Shown here: piece after piece, positions 25,836 to 34,931 of the stretch
Position numbering within the stretch: the stretch's first letter is position 1
Layout of the letters: each line of letters begins with the position of its first letter
Source: Rhizobium altiplani
GTDB taxonomy: Bacteria > Pseudomonadota > Alphaproteobacteria > Rhizobiales > Rhizobiaceae
Length of the DNA stretch: 49,129 bases
Assembly (NCBI RefSeq): GCF_001542405.1
Contig: NZ_LNCD01000075.1
Coordinates: 1 to 49,129 of the forward strand
Reading direction: 5' to 3'
Program-made: the position numbers and the translations under genes
Notes under the pieces: model-generated
Database searches by the model: none
What the model was told of the DNA's origin: nothing
What the model saw: only the letters and a program-made list of their open reading frames with translations

Positions 25836-27329
25836 ATGATGGAAACCAGTTTGTTTGACAGCATTGAGGTAATCGACCGGAAGGCGCGCAGCTCGGCAGT
25901 GACGCGCGCCAGATCACGCGGCATTCGCCTGCCGACATTCTCTCAGCTCGCGGGTCAAAGCCCGATGCCGGAGGACATTGCTGCGTCTCTCAAAAACGTG
26001 TCTAGCGATGTAGCGCAACCTGAAAACTTATGGCGCGTAAACTGGTTCAACGCTCCGGATAGAAAGAGCAGAGGTGCATTACCCGACTACGTCGTGCTTC
26101 CCAAGACGTTTACACGAACAGAGGCGCCCGTCGTTGTCCTGTTGGGCTCTCACTTTCCGATGATCGCTGCCCACAAAGTCCTCCCCGCTTATGCGTGCCT
26201 CGTAACAAAACTGGTGTCGGGGCGCTTCGATCCGCTTCATCATCGCGCGATCTGGCCCTCGACTGGAAACTATTGCCGAGGCGGTGTCGCGATATCGCGG
26301 ATACTCGGCTGTGACGGCATTGCGGTGCTCCCGGAAGGCATGAGCAAGGAGCGATACCAATGGCTGGCGCACTGGGTCGCTGACCCCTCGCATATTATTC
26401 GCACGATCGGGACGGAGAGTAACGTCAAGGAGATTTATGACAAGTGCCATGAGCTGGCCATGCGGCCTGAGAACGTGATCCTGAACCAATTCTCCTCGTT
26501 CCCTAACTACTTTGCCCACTATCTTTGCACGGGCTCCGCCTGTGCTGCCGTCTTCAGTGATCTGCAGAAGGCTCCCACTACTAGGCTAGCTGCATTTGTG
26601 TCGGCGACAGGTTCCGCAGGAACGATAGCCGCGGGAGACTTTCTTAAGGACAACTTCGGCGCGAAGATAGCAGCTGTGGAGGCTCTCGAGTGCCCAACGC
26701 TTCTGGAAAACGGATATGGAGAACATAACATTCAGGGAATCGGCGACAAGCATGTGCCACTGATCCATAACGTGATGAATACGGATTTTGTGATCGGCGT
26801 CTCGGATCGTAGCTGCGAAAGAATGAACGTTCTAAGCAGGGGGCCAGAAAATCGTAGCTGGCTAGCCAGACAGCTTGGTCTTGAAATTGGAGATTTGAAT
26901 TTCTTAGACTACATCGGTATTTCCGGCTTCGCGAACATAATCGCTTCGATAAAGCTGGCAAGGCAAATGAACTATGGTCCGGGGGATGTCGTGATGACCG
27001 TCGCGACGGACGGCGCTGCTCTCTATTACAGTGAGGCGGAAAGAACCCTATCTGTCAATCACTCCCGTGGTCTCTCAGATGCCGATCGGTCATCATTTCT
27101 AGAAGAATGTCTGCGTGAGGAGTTGGCAGACAGCGTATTGCAGACAGAGGCGCGTGATCGCAGGCGGATGTTCAACCTGGGATACTATACCTGGGTCGAA
27201 CAGCAAGCCATATCTCCCGAGGACTTCGACGCGCGCAAGTCTCAATCATTCTGGAAGCAGGCCGCGGGGCTATGGGCTGAGTGGGACGAACTGATCATTG
27301 ATTTCAATAGGGAAACTGTCGGGCGATAA
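25836..27329 (+). CDS. PLP-dependent enzyme of the cysteine synthase/CBS fold, non-canonical
   Basis: A 497-residue protein from ATG 25836, preceded by AAAGGAA. PSTGNYCRGGVAISRILGCD corresponds to the S/T-G-N substrate loop of the cysteine synthase/cystathionine beta-synthase family, and VSATGSAGTIAAGDFLKDNF to the glycine-rich phosphate-binding loop. The PLP-binding Lys is likely in the earlier MIAAHKVLPAY segment, which differs from the usual sequence around this Lys. The C-terminal 120 residues form an extra helical extension. The reaction is probably beta-elimination or replacement on an amino acid, but the substrate is unknown. Divergent from Lrp and upstream of dpaL. Confidence 0.75.
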   Translation: MMETSLFDSIEVIDRKARSSAVTRARSRGIRLPTFSQLAGQSPMPEDIAASLKNVSSDVAQPENLWRVNWFNAPDRKSRGALPDYVVLPKTFTRTEAPVVVLLGSHFPMIAAHKVLPAYACLVTKLVSGRFDPLHHRAIWPSTGNYCRGGVAISRILGCDGIAVLPEGMSKERYQWLAHWVADPSHIIRTIGTESNVKEIYDKCHELAMRPENVILNQFSSFPNYFAHYLCTGSACAAVFSDLQKAPTTRLAAFVSATGSAGTIAAGDFLKDNFGAKIAAVEALECPTLLENGYGEHNIQGIGDKHVPLIHNVMNTDFVIGVSDRSCERMNVLSRGPENRSWLARQLGLEIGDLNFLDYIGISGFANIIASIKLARQMNYGPGDVVMTVATDGAALYYSEAERTLSVNHSRGLSDADRSSFLEECLREELADSVLQTEARDRRRMFNLGYYTWVEQQAISPEDFDARKSQSFWKQAAGLWAEWDELIIDFNRETVGR

Positions 27330-27620
27330 TGATCGACTCAATGGCTTCCTTCTAAATTCACAACGGTGCTGCAGCCGCTCAGTAGATCGCGCGGCAGTAA
27401 TCTTAGGATCAAGCGCTTTGTAGTGAGGCATTTGGTGCGAAAGGCCGGACGTGTCCTTCTGCATGCGGAGTACGCGTATGAGATGTGCGTCGCCGTATGT
27501 GCGATGGCTTATACTCGTTTCGTAGCGCTTGGGCGAGGCAGCTCAAACCTGTTGCTCAAAGTTTCAGCGCGAAGTCTTTCGATTATACCATCATCGTTCA
27601 AACAAAAGGTGAAGCAAAGC

Positions 27621-28835
27621 ATGCTCATAGTGAATAACAACGCAGATCATGGAACGGCCCTGGATCCAGCTGATGCAGAAATGCTGAGTAACGATTCTGC
27701 AGAAATCGTCGAGCGCTTTCTAGAGTTCCGCGAGGGGCACAAGGCCACTCCGCTAGTGTTGTTGTCTGATCTGTCACAGAAGCTGAACGTCGAGAGTATC
27801 TTCGTAAAGGACGAAGGCCAGCGTCTCGGCCTGGGCAGCTTCAAGGCGCTGGGCGGGTCGTATGCAGTTACCCGGCTAGTGCTTGAGGAGGCCTCCCGGG
27901 CTCTGGGGCGAATTGTTGATGTGTCGGAGCTTCACGCACCCGAAGTAAAGGCGGTTGCGCACGAGCTGACCTTCGCGTGCGCCACGGACGGCAATCACGG
28001 TCGTTCTGTCGCCCAAGGTGCACAGCTTGTGGGAGCTGCGTGCGCGATTTTCGTGCACACTGGAGTCAGTGCACGGCGCGTTGCGGCGATTGCTAAATTC
28101 GGGGCAAAAATAATCAGGGTCGATGGCAACTACGATGATTCAGTAGCAGAGGCAACACGAGTCTCTTTAGAAAAAGGTTGGCAGATTGTATCGGATACTT
28201 CTTGGCCGGGTTACGAGCGTATCCCTAGGTTTGTGATGCAAGGTTACACCGCTCTACTCGCTGAGGCGGTGCGCCAGATGCCCGAGAAACCGACCCATGT
28301 CTTTGTACAGTCAGGAGTGGGTGGTATTGCTGCAGCGGCTGCAGGATATTTCGCTCTTTTGTATGGTGACGATCGCCCATTCTTCACCGTGGTAGATCCC
28401 TCCCGCGCCGCGTGTATTGTGGAGAGTGCGCGCGCAGGCATGGCAGTGAAGATTAGGCACGGAGAGCCGACCGTGATGGCAATGCTAGAATGCTACGAAC
28501 CTTCGATGGTGGCATGGCGTATCCTATCGAGGAGCGCCGATGCTTTTATGACTGTAGAGGAGGACGAGGCGATCGGAGCCATGCGCCTACTTGCCAATCC
28601 CGTGAAAGCTGACCCGGCGATCGTATCCGGCGAAAGCGGTGGCGTCGGGCTGGCCGCTCTGGTCAAAGTGTGCGGTAAGTCAGATTATCGGTCCAAGCTC
28701 AAGCTTGGAGCGGGCAGTCGCGTGCTTCTTATTAACACGGAGGGCTCTACAGACCCCGTTCTTTATGAGGAGCTCGTGGGTGCCACTCCAGAACAAGTTG
28801 CAGCCCGTTCGATCGAGATTGGGGAGAAGCCGTAA
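27621..28835 (+). CDS. dpaL: Diaminopropionate ammonia-lyase
   Basis: A 404-residue fold-type II PLP enzyme (YgeX/DpaL). VKDEGQRLGLGSFKALGG contains the PLP Lys in SFKALGG; FACATDGNHGRSVA is the Asn-Gly loop, and QSGVGGIAAAAAGY binds phosphate. ESGGVGLAAL and the C-terminal LLINTEGSTDP are also typical. It converts 2,3-diaminopropionate to pyruvate and two ammonia. ATG 27621 is chosen; the open frame upstream to 27366 lacks similarity. The stop shares a base with the next start (TAATG), coupling it to the M20 gene. In E. coli ygeX also neighbours an M20-family gene. Confidence 0.9.
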   Translation: MLIVNNNADHGTALDPADAEMLSNDSAEIVERFLEFREGHKATPLVLLSDLSQKLNVESIFVKDEGQRLGLGSFKALGGSYAVTRLVLEEASRALGRIVDVSELHAPEVKAVAHELTFACATDGNHGRSVAQGAQLVGAACAIFVHTGVSARRVAAIAKFGAKIIRVDGNYDDSVAEATRVSLEKGWQIVSDTSWPGYERIPRFVMQGYTALLAEAVRQMPEKPTHVFVQSGVGGIAAAAAGYFALLYGDDRPFFTVVDPSRAACIVESARAGMAVKIRHGEPTVMAMLECYEPSMVAWRILSRSADAFMTVEEDEAIGAMRLLANPVKADPAIVSGESGGVGLAALVKVCGKSDYRSKLKLGAGSRVLLINTEGSTDPVLYEELVGATPEQVAARSIEIGEKP

Positions 28836-29998
28836 TGCCTGATTTTGAGGAACTAGAAAAGGAGATGACGGAATGGCGGCACGACCTCCACCAGCATCCG
28901 GAATTTGGGTTTGAAGAAAAGCGCACTTCGAGGTTTGTCGCCGCCAAGCTCCGCGAGTTCGGTCTCGAGGTCGTGGAGGGGCTTGGCGGAACGGGTGTGG
29001 TCGGCACTCTCAGGCGAGGGACAGGGAACCGTTCGATCGCGTTGCGGGCCGACATGGACGCGCTTCGAATTACTGAGCAAAGCGATCTTTCATATAGGTC
29101 ATCAAATCCGGGCGTCATGCATGCTTGCGGCCATGATGGGCACACATCGATGCTGCTCGGAGCGGCCAAGCATCTCGCCGCGGAAGGCGGCTTCAACGGG
29201 ACGGTTCAATTCGTATTCCAGCCAGCCGAGGAATGGGGCAGGGGTGCGCTGTCGATGCTTGAAGACGGCCTGATCGACCGTTTCCCCTTCGAGGAGATTT
29301 ACGGCATCCACAATATGCCCGGCGTACCTGTCGGTGTCCTTATGACGAAGCCCGGCGCGATGATGTCTGCCGAAGACAACTTCGAGATCATCCTGACTGG
29401 CGTCGGCGGCCACGCCGCCCGGCCGCACTGGGGCAACGAAGTTCTCGTGGCCGCCTGCGCCGTTGTCACCAATCTGCAGACAATCGTGGCGCGAAGGGTG
29501 AGCCCGACGGATGTCGCCGTGGTTTCCGTCACCGAACTGATCACGGACGGTACCCGGAACGCGCTTCCAGGTCTGGCTCGGATCCTAGGAGACGCCCGGA
29601 GCTTCAAGCCGGAGGTCAGCGAGAACATCGAGAAGCAGATGCGGATCATCGCCGAGGCGACCGCTGCAGCCTACAATGTCTCGGCGGAGATAAAATACTC
29701 GCGCGAGTTCGTGCCTCTGATCAACGATGAGGAGCTCGCCAAAGAAGTGTTCGAGGCAGGTCGCACCTTCCTACCCGAAGACAATGTCCAGACCATCACG
29801 GAGCCCTTTACGGGGTCTGAGGACTTTGCCCACTACCTTGGCAGGGTTCCCGGTTGCTTCCTCAACCTTGGCAACGGCGAGGACTCAGCTCCGCTTCACA
29901 ACCCGCGCTACGACTTTAATGACGCTGGCCTCATCTATGGCGTCAAAACCCACGCCGCCATCGTGCGACGTCGTCTCCCGGAGGCAGGCTCCTCCTGA
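28835..29998 (+). CDS. M20-family amidohydrolase (hippurate hydrolase/N-acyl amino acid deacylase type)
   Basis: A 387-residue metallohydrolase. RHDLHQHPEFGFEE opens the protein; metal ligands are visible in MHACGHDGHTSMLL, FQPAEEWGRG and the C-terminal PLHNPRYDFND. The GHAARPHWG segment begins the lid domain. These enzymes remove acyl groups from N-acyl or peptide-linked amino acids in the cytosol. It is coupled to dpaL through TAATG, so it probably releases diaminopropionate or a similar amino acid from a conjugate. That link is inference. Confidence 0.9.
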   Translation: MPDFEELEKEMTEWRHDLHQHPEFGFEEKRTSRFVAAKLREFGLEVVEGLGGTGVVGTLRRGTGNRSIALRADMDALRITEQSDLSYRSSNPGVMHACGHDGHTSMLLGAAKHLAAEGGFNGTVQFVFQPAEEWGRGALSMLEDGLIDRFPFEEIYGIHNMPGVPVGVLMTKPGAMMSAEDNFEIILTGVGGHAARPHWGNEVLVAACAVVTNLQTIVARRVSPTDVAVVSVTELITDGTRNALPGLARILGDARSFKPEVSENIEKQMRIIAEATAAAYNVSAEIKYSREFVPLINDEELAKEVFEAGRTFLPEDNVQTITEPFTGSEDFAHYLGRVPGCFLNLGNGEDSAPLHNPRYDFNDAGLIYGVKTHAAIVRRRLPEAGSS

Positions 29999-30102
29999 GG
30001 AGAAGCTCCCCGACTGCAAAGCCTCAAAGTCAAGAATGGCGCGCCCTATCTTCAGCGAGCGACTATCGCGAGTCTCCGAAAAAGAGAATGACATAAGGCT
30101 GC

Positions 30103-30576
30103 CGGCCCCTGGCACTGGATGCCGACAGCGGCGAGATCATCGCGCATGCCATGACGGGTCAGGATAGTGGCGATGCCTCGCAGGTGGAGCCGCTCCTCGC
30201 CAGATCCTCGCCCCCATCGGCTAGCTCACGGCCGATGGCGCCATGACGGTAACCCGACTTCGCCGTCGTCACCAGGCACAGCTCCGATGCTGCCGTTGTC
30301 ATTCCGCCGCGCGCCAACGCGTTCGACCAGCCGGATCCCGAGCCAGCCAGCCGGCGCGATCGGCATATCGCGGGGATCGACACGGCCGGCGGATGAAGTG
30401 GCGAGCCGCGACTGGCTACGGCAAGCGTTCTCTCGTCGAGCCGCGATCCGTCGTTACAAATCGATCATCGGACGTGCGAGCGCGATCCTTCGGGCGCAAG
30501 AGGCCGAGGTCGCCACCGGCTACGCCGTCGATTTGTTTGGAGAGGCGATATTTCCCGCGCTCCAGATGGTTGTCTG
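30103..30576 (+). pseudogene. IS5-family transposase relic
   Basis: Pieces in different frames resemble the C-terminal half of IS5-type transposases: LALDADSGEIIAHAMTGQD then GDASQVEPLLA in one frame, VVIPPRANAF in another and MKWRAATGYGKRSLVE in a third. At least two frameshifts and several stops are needed to connect them, and the N-terminal half is absent. No terminal repeats were found. A decayed element left just downstream of the amino-acid cluster. Confidence 0.7.
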
Positions 30577-30713
30577 AAAGCCGTGATTGCTTCCGACTAC
30601 CTGGATGTCCGTAACTCGGTTCCATAAAACAGCGTTATGTACCAACTCGTTGATTGCGTTCGAGCGCCGGCCTACCTGTTGCGGGTTGCTGGTTCAGATC
30701 CTTTCAAGGCGAC

Positions 30714-30975
30714 CTAGCTATCTGCTCCTTCGCGCTCGCCGCTGATTTCGCGGTCGTTCAGACGAATTCCGGGGCCACCTGAGCCAGTATATTCGCCGTT
30801 AATGAAAACTATTCCCGCTTCCAACACTGTTCGGATGGCGCTGACCGTTCTTGCCTTCAGTTCGTCGCCTCGCTCAAAACGCACCAGGGGTGTTCGTGGA
30901 TACGGACGCTGCTTCTGCCAGCTCTTTGACACTCATGCCAAGTGCAGTGCGCGCCATCTTGCATTGGATCGGCAA
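30714..30975 (-). pseudogene. XRE-type HTH protein, frameshifted
   Basis: On the minus strand one frame reads MARTALGMSVKELAEAASVS and another continues LVRFERGDELKARTVSAIRT, then LEAGIVFINGEYTGSGGPGI. Together they form the small single-HTH protein common in Rhizobiales (about 80 residues, ending GGGPGVRL-like). One extra base in the four-G run at 30887-30890 (plus-strand letters) separates the halves. No partner gene is adjacent. Confidence 0.65.
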
Positions 30976-31139
30976 CAAAATCGCTATCCTATGTTGAAAT
31001 CGCCTTGACGTTGCGATTTATGTTCAATCAGTGCAATCACGTGCAAGAGTGATTCTTTAGAAAATTATACCTAGTTCCGACAGGCGGCGCGAGGCAACTG
31101 CGCATGCGTCAAATCGGAACGAGCTCGGACTCGTACTCC

Positions 31140-31280
31140 ATGGAACTGTGCCAGCCCTCGTATTTCAAAACCGTGGCCGAGGAGTTGCACTTCGACGGGC
31201 CGCGGCGAGGATGCAGATTGCCCAGCCGCGCTCAGCAATCATGTCAGGACGCTGGAGCGGGAACCTGCTCAAGCCACGCG
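31140..31280 (+). pseudogene. 5' fragment of a LysR gene, related to the intact one at 31604
   Basis: Starting at ATG 31140 the sequence reads MELCQPSYFKTVAEELHF and remains recognisably similar, at DNA level, to the first 135 bases of the LysR gene at 31604 (MELRQLSYFKAVAEELHF). Frameshifts begin shortly after and similarity ends where the XRE gene on the other strand stops. It is the 5' end of a second, broken LysR copy; the matching 3' end may be at 34691. Confidence 0.75.
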
Positions 31281-31285
31281 AAGTA

Positions 31286-31507
31286 TCAGGCGTGCTCGTC
31301 ATCTGGTGCTATGAGGTCGACATGACTAACACCCAGAGCTTGAGCCAATTCGTAGAGCGTTATCACAGTTGGATTTCGTCGCCCGCGCTCAAGGCCACTC
31401 AAATATTGCTGACTGTAGCCAGAGCGCGCCTCGACGTCTTCCTGCGTGAGGCCTTTCTCGCGGCGCAGACGAGCAAAATTACGGCCAACCAGTTTGCGCA
31501 TATCCAT
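31286..31507 (-). CDS. Small XRE-family transcriptional regulator
   Basis: From ATG 31507 the protein is 73 residues: MDMRKLVGRNFARLRREKGL, with a complete helix-turn-helix (TQEDVEARSGYSQQYLSGLE) and the usual TLYELAQALGV tail. A longer start at 31546 adds 13 residues. It is intact and may regulate the adjacent LysR gene or itself. The DNA between it and LysR is only about 95 bp, so both promoters must overlap there. Confidence 0.8.
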   Translation of the reverse strand: MDMRKLVGRNFARLRREKGLTQEDVEARSGYSQQYLSGLERGRRNPTVITLYELAQALGVSHVDLIAPDDEHA

Positions 31508-31603
31508 GCCCGGAAGATCGCCGTTTACATCTTTTAAGTTTATCAACTATAGTATGTAACTCGGTAGTGCCTCTCAGCGGCTTACGCGAGGAGAACAGTC
31601 TTC

Positions 31604-32515
31604 ATGGAACTCCGCCAACTCTCCTATTTCAAAGCAGTGGCCGAGGAACTGCACTTCGGCCGGGCGGCAGCGCGGGTGCGGATTGCCCAGCCGGCGCTCA
31701 GCAATCATGTCATGGCCCTGGAAAGGGAGCTTGGCTGTGCGCTGTTCATCCGCTCGACCAGACGGGTGGAACTGACCAGGGCAGGGGAAACCTTCTACGA
31801 TCGCTGCGTGCGCATCCTCAGCGAGGTCGATCTGACCACCGAACTGACGCGGGCGGCCGGCGGCAGCCGCATGCGCCAGATCAAGATCGGCACCGTCTAT
31901 CCGGCCACCATCGGCATGCTGCCGACCTTCCTTGCGAAGATCGCCCGCAAGTTCCCGGACGTGAAGATCCATATCGCCGCCGGCAACACCGGCGAGATCA
32001 TCCGCAACCTGGAAAGCGGCCAGATCAATCTCGGCTTCATCCGCCCGGTGGAAAACATCGGCGCCTTGCGCTTCTTCTCGATTGCCTCCGAGCGCTACTA
32101 TCTGGCGGTTGGCCATGGCAATCCGCTGGCCGAGCGCGACGAGATCACCATCGACGACCTCAGCGATCAGAAGCTCATCGCCTTTTCCAGGCAGAACCTG
32201 TCGTTTTCCGAGCGCTACTTCCAGGAGAAGTTCGAGGCCTACGACCTGGTAAAGAACATCGCCTACAGCTGCGACGACACCTGGTCCTTGGTGTCGCTCG
32301 TCTCGGCCGGGCTTGGCATCGGCTTTGTCCCGGAATGGACGCGCGAGCTTCCGAACCGCGCCTTCGAACTGAAGAAGGTCAGAGGCATCGACTTTCGGAT
32401 CGGGCTTGGGGTCGCCTGGAACCGGGAAGATCCGACCGCCGCACGCGACGACATCGTCGATATTGCCCGTTCGCTGGCACGGCCGGGGCGGGGCGCTCTG
32501 AACAAGGTTGGGTAG
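31604..32515 (+). CDS. LysR-family transcriptional regulator
   Basis: A 303-residue regulator with the N-terminal winged HTH (MELRQLSYFKAVAEELHFGR, QPALSNHVMALERELG) and an effector domain from about residue 90 (IKIGTVYPATIGMLPTFLA), similar in layout to CbnR/BenM types. It is intact. Parts of its 5' and 3' ends recur at 31140 and 34691, so the locus has been duplicated and rearranged. No divergent target gene is adjacent, so its regulon cannot be named. Confidence 0.93.
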   Translation: MELRQLSYFKAVAEELHFGRAAARVRIAQPALSNHVMALERELGCALFIRSTRRVELTRAGETFYDRCVRILSEVDLTTELTRAAGGSRMRQIKIGTVYPATIGMLPTFLAKIARKFPDVKIHIAAGNTGEIIRNLESGQINLGFIRPVENIGALRFFSIASERYYLAVGHGNPLAERDEITIDDLSDQKLIAFSRQNLSFSERYFQEKFEAYDLVKNIAYSCDDTWSLVSLVSAGLGIGFVPEWTRELPNRAFELKKVRGIDFRIGLGVAWNREDPTAARDDIVDIARSLARPGRGALNKVG

Positions 32516-32542
32516 CGACGCGACGGAAGGTGGCTCACCACG

Positions 32543-32725
32543 GATCGACGCGGAGCAAAGCGGGTTGGCAAAACGAGCGCTGCAAAGTCCGCCCCTGCCG
32601 CGACAGCTGCTCCTGTTTCGGCTGCCGACGAAATGGCAGAGCTGTTTCGGCTGGAGGAAGAAAACCAGATGCTGTGCAAGTCGCTTGCAGAAACGCTTCG
32701 CCAGAGATTTAGGCAACCAATGTGA
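32543..32725 (+). pseudogene. SyrB-like regulator, C-terminal fragment
   Basis: A 60-codon open stretch reads KTSAAKSAPAATAAPVSAAD then EMAELFRLEEENQMLCKSLA and stops after RQPM. The Ala/Lys-rich part and the EMA(D/E)L..LEEENQ.L coiled coil are characteristic of the SyrB-like proteins of rhizobia. The long basic N-terminal half is missing, there is no start codon, and the last residues diverge from the usual RAENADLRKRLGLD-like end. A remnant. Confidence 0.7.
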
Positions 32726-32757
32726 ATTCGAATCCCGTCTTGGCTAGGGCCTCTGCC

Positions 32758-34212
32758 TCATACGGCCCAGTAGGGAACGTATCTTGCGTTTCTCCTGCCC
32801 TGATCCGGGTCCGCCGGCGCGATACGGCCGAGTTTGATCGATTCCGCGATAATGGTGGATACTGCCTGATACTCTTCCGCCGGAAGCGAGAACCGTTCTC
32901 TTAGGGTCGCATTACTCATGTAGTCATGGGTTAGCCAGCGCAGAACGCAGTGGAAGAAACACGCTCTCATCTTCTCTGCCTTCGACATCTGACTGAAGCT
33001 TTTGGGTGCGAACAGCACGACACGCATTGAGTTCTCGGACGAGATGAAATCCGGAGCGGGAAGATGCTCCGCTTCAATCTCGATCAGCGTCTTGTCGAGC
33101 CCGCCACCGCGCTCCTCGCAAAGGCCGAATGAACGCATCGTGGCTGCCAGCTTTTCGTTTCGGGAGCGGCGTTCGTCGAGCATCCGGTCGGTATTGATCA
33201 AAGAGTTACCCGGGTTACTGATCTCAACCCGGTTATCATAGATCTCGACCACAGGGCCCACCCCGGTTGCCATGAAATCCTGGTGGATGAGTGCGTTGGC
33301 AATCACTTCCCGAATGGCTGTTTCCGGGAAGTGCGGAACCATGCGTCGCACTCCCTCGATGTAGCGTTCGTCTTTGGGCAGGCGTTCCATCAGGAATTTC
33401 ATCATGCCGGTGAAGCCGACCGCGTAGCCCTTTTTGCCTTCCTGTTCGAAGTCGGACCGAGATTTGTCACGGCCGACATATTTGACGATGCGAACGGCTT
33501 TCCCGGCGATGGACGGAAAAGCCGTGACATCGCGGGCCAGCATGATCGCGCCGAGGTTGGTAATGTCGAACCGGCCTTCAAGATTATCCAGAACAAACCC
33601 TCGATCCGCCATTTTGCGGATCACCTCTTCTTGGCTCTTCGGCCTTGGCTCGCCGGTCAAATCGAACATAGGATCTGGATCGAGCAAGGCGAAGACGTCT
33701 TCCGTGCTCGCGTTGGATGTAGCAACAGCTGTTTCGAAGCGGCGTCTTCCGGTGGCTATCCAGAGTGCCCGCTCGTGCTCGGGAAATTCGGCGAGCTTTT
33801 TCTTGTTTTCGCCGATCCGGACGAATTCCGTACCGCTGAACTTTACCGGCCGTTCATAGGACGGTTCGATGGCAATCACGGAATATGCAAGACCGTCGCA
33901 CGAGAAATCCAGAACCTCGACGAGGACACGCGGCTCGATCATCCGGCTCAGCCAATTGGTGAAATCCTCGTTCCCTTGCTTTAGCTGTTGCAATCGGAGC
34001 TCGGTCCCCACGCGTTTTTTCGTGTGGTCCTCCACTCCGAAGACAAGGAAAGCACGATCCCTGCTAGCCAGCATGGCTGAATTCGCGAGGGCGGAAACAT
34101 ATTCACCAATCTCGCGCGGGTCCTTGTTGTTGACCTTGAATTCCAGCCAGGCACTTTCGTTCGGCTCTTGAAGTAACCGATTGAGCAATGCGCATGGATC
34201 ATGGATTGGCAT
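32758..34212 (-). CDS. AlbA_2-domain ATP-binding protein (Schlafen-like, COG2865)
   Basis: A 484-residue protein. The N-terminal AlbA_2 domain (ESAWLEFKVNNKDPREIGEY ... FLVFGVED) spans about residues 15-150. A GHKL-type ATPase-like region follows at about 290-390 (AIREVIANALIHQDF, VEISNPGNS, GLCEERGGGLDK), then a winged-helix-like tail. TGAGGA precedes the ATG. Such proteins are annotated as transcriptional regulators and also occur in defence islands; the function here is unknown. It is intact, unlike most neighbours. Confidence 0.87.
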   Translation of the reverse strand: MPIHDPCALLNRLLQEPNESAWLEFKVNNKDPREIGEYVSALANSAMLASRDRAFLVFGVEDHTKKRVGTELRLQQLKQGNEDFTNWLSRMIEPRVLVEVLDFSCDGLAYSVIAIEPSYERPVKFSGTEFVRIGENKKKLAEFPEHERALWIATGRRRFETAVATSNASTEDVFALLDPDPMFDLTGEPRPKSQEEVIRKMADRGFVLDNLEGRFDITNLGAIMLARDVTAFPSIAGKAVRIVKYVGRDKSRSDFEQEGKKGYAVGFTGMMKFLMERLPKDERYIEGVRRMVPHFPETAIREVIANALIHQDFMATGVGPVVEIYDNRVEISNPGNSLINTDRMLDERRSRNEKLAATMRSFGLCEERGGGLDKTLIEIEAEHLPAPDFISSENSMRVVLFAPKSFSQMSKAEKMRACFFHCVLRWLTHDYMSNATLRERFSLPAEEYQAVSTIIAESIKLGRIAPADPDQGRRNARYVPYWAV

Positions 34213-34690
34213 TTTCGCGTCCTCATTTTATCCCCCTTATATCAGATTCGACCCTGTCGTAATGATCTTTCGAGGAAATCTGCAAGAATTTTTCCAGCAA
34301 AAACAATGCGATGATAACAAGATTCGGGCGAAAGTTTTTATCCTGGTTTTGAACCAGTGGGAGAGGAGCAGGGCGACTGATGACGCAGGCGCGTTTTATC
34401 CCCCTTTAGTCGGGATCGCCATTGTTTAGGCATTAAGTACCGAAATAAATCAAACAAAAACGATATGATGCAGACTGCTATTAGGTTTGAATAATATCGT
34501 CGTTATGTCGGAACCGCGGTGATGATGACGCGATGAGCGCCGTCATGTGTCCGATTGTGACCGAGAGACGCGGGTAACGTGATGGCTTCACAACTCGACA
34601 TGTTTGCACCGTCCCCGGCAGAGCACGAAGCGCCTGTTGTAAGACTCCTCGGAGACGAAGCGGCGTGATTACAATCTCTTAGCGAAGAGG
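34213..34690. other. AT-richer intergenic region with a 13-bp direct repeat
   Basis: About 480 bp upstream of the AlbA_2 gene. TTTTATCCCCCTT occurs at 34226-34238 and again at 34394-34406. Around 34460-34500 ACGATAT and ATATCGT form a spaced inverted repeat. A 28-codon open frame (34582-34668, MASQLDMFAPSPAEHEAP) lies near the right end; it could be a truncated gene start but I do not recognise it. No other coding evidence. Confidence 0.35.
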
Positions 34691-34803
34691 TGCGGGGATC
34701 GACTTTCGGATCGGGCTTGGGGCGCGTGAAACCGGGAAGATCCGACCGCCTCGCGCGACGACATCGTCGATATCGCCCGGTCGCTGGCACGGCCGGGGCG
34801 GTG
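34691..34803 (+). pseudogene. 3' fragment of a LysR gene
   Basis: About 110 bases are nearly the same as the 3' end of the LysR gene (32389-32495), beginning GATCGACTTTCGGATCGGGC and ending CTGGCACGGCCGGGGCGG. A one-base loss after GGGCTTGGGG shifts the frame, so it is dead. Same orientation as the 31140 fragment and the intact gene. Confidence 0.8.
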
Positions 34804-34931
34804 AGGGCGGCCGTGCTCGACTGACCTCGTGATTGCTCGGCCGCCCGCCCGCCGATCCTTGATTGGTCTGCCTGCCGTTGACCATCCCATCTGCCGGCCG
34901 CGCTCCGCGTCCTGCCCCGGCTTTTGGTCCT

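Noticed and set aside
25541..25924. N-terminal extension of the Lrp regulator
   Set aside because: It would cover the divergent promoter region and the start of the PLP gene, and lacks Lrp similarity.
31567..32716. Two long frames of about 380 codons across the LysR gene, one on each strand
   Set aside because: Both are shadows of LysR, rich in Arg, Gly and Pro, without any domain; the 31604 frame has full LysR similarity.
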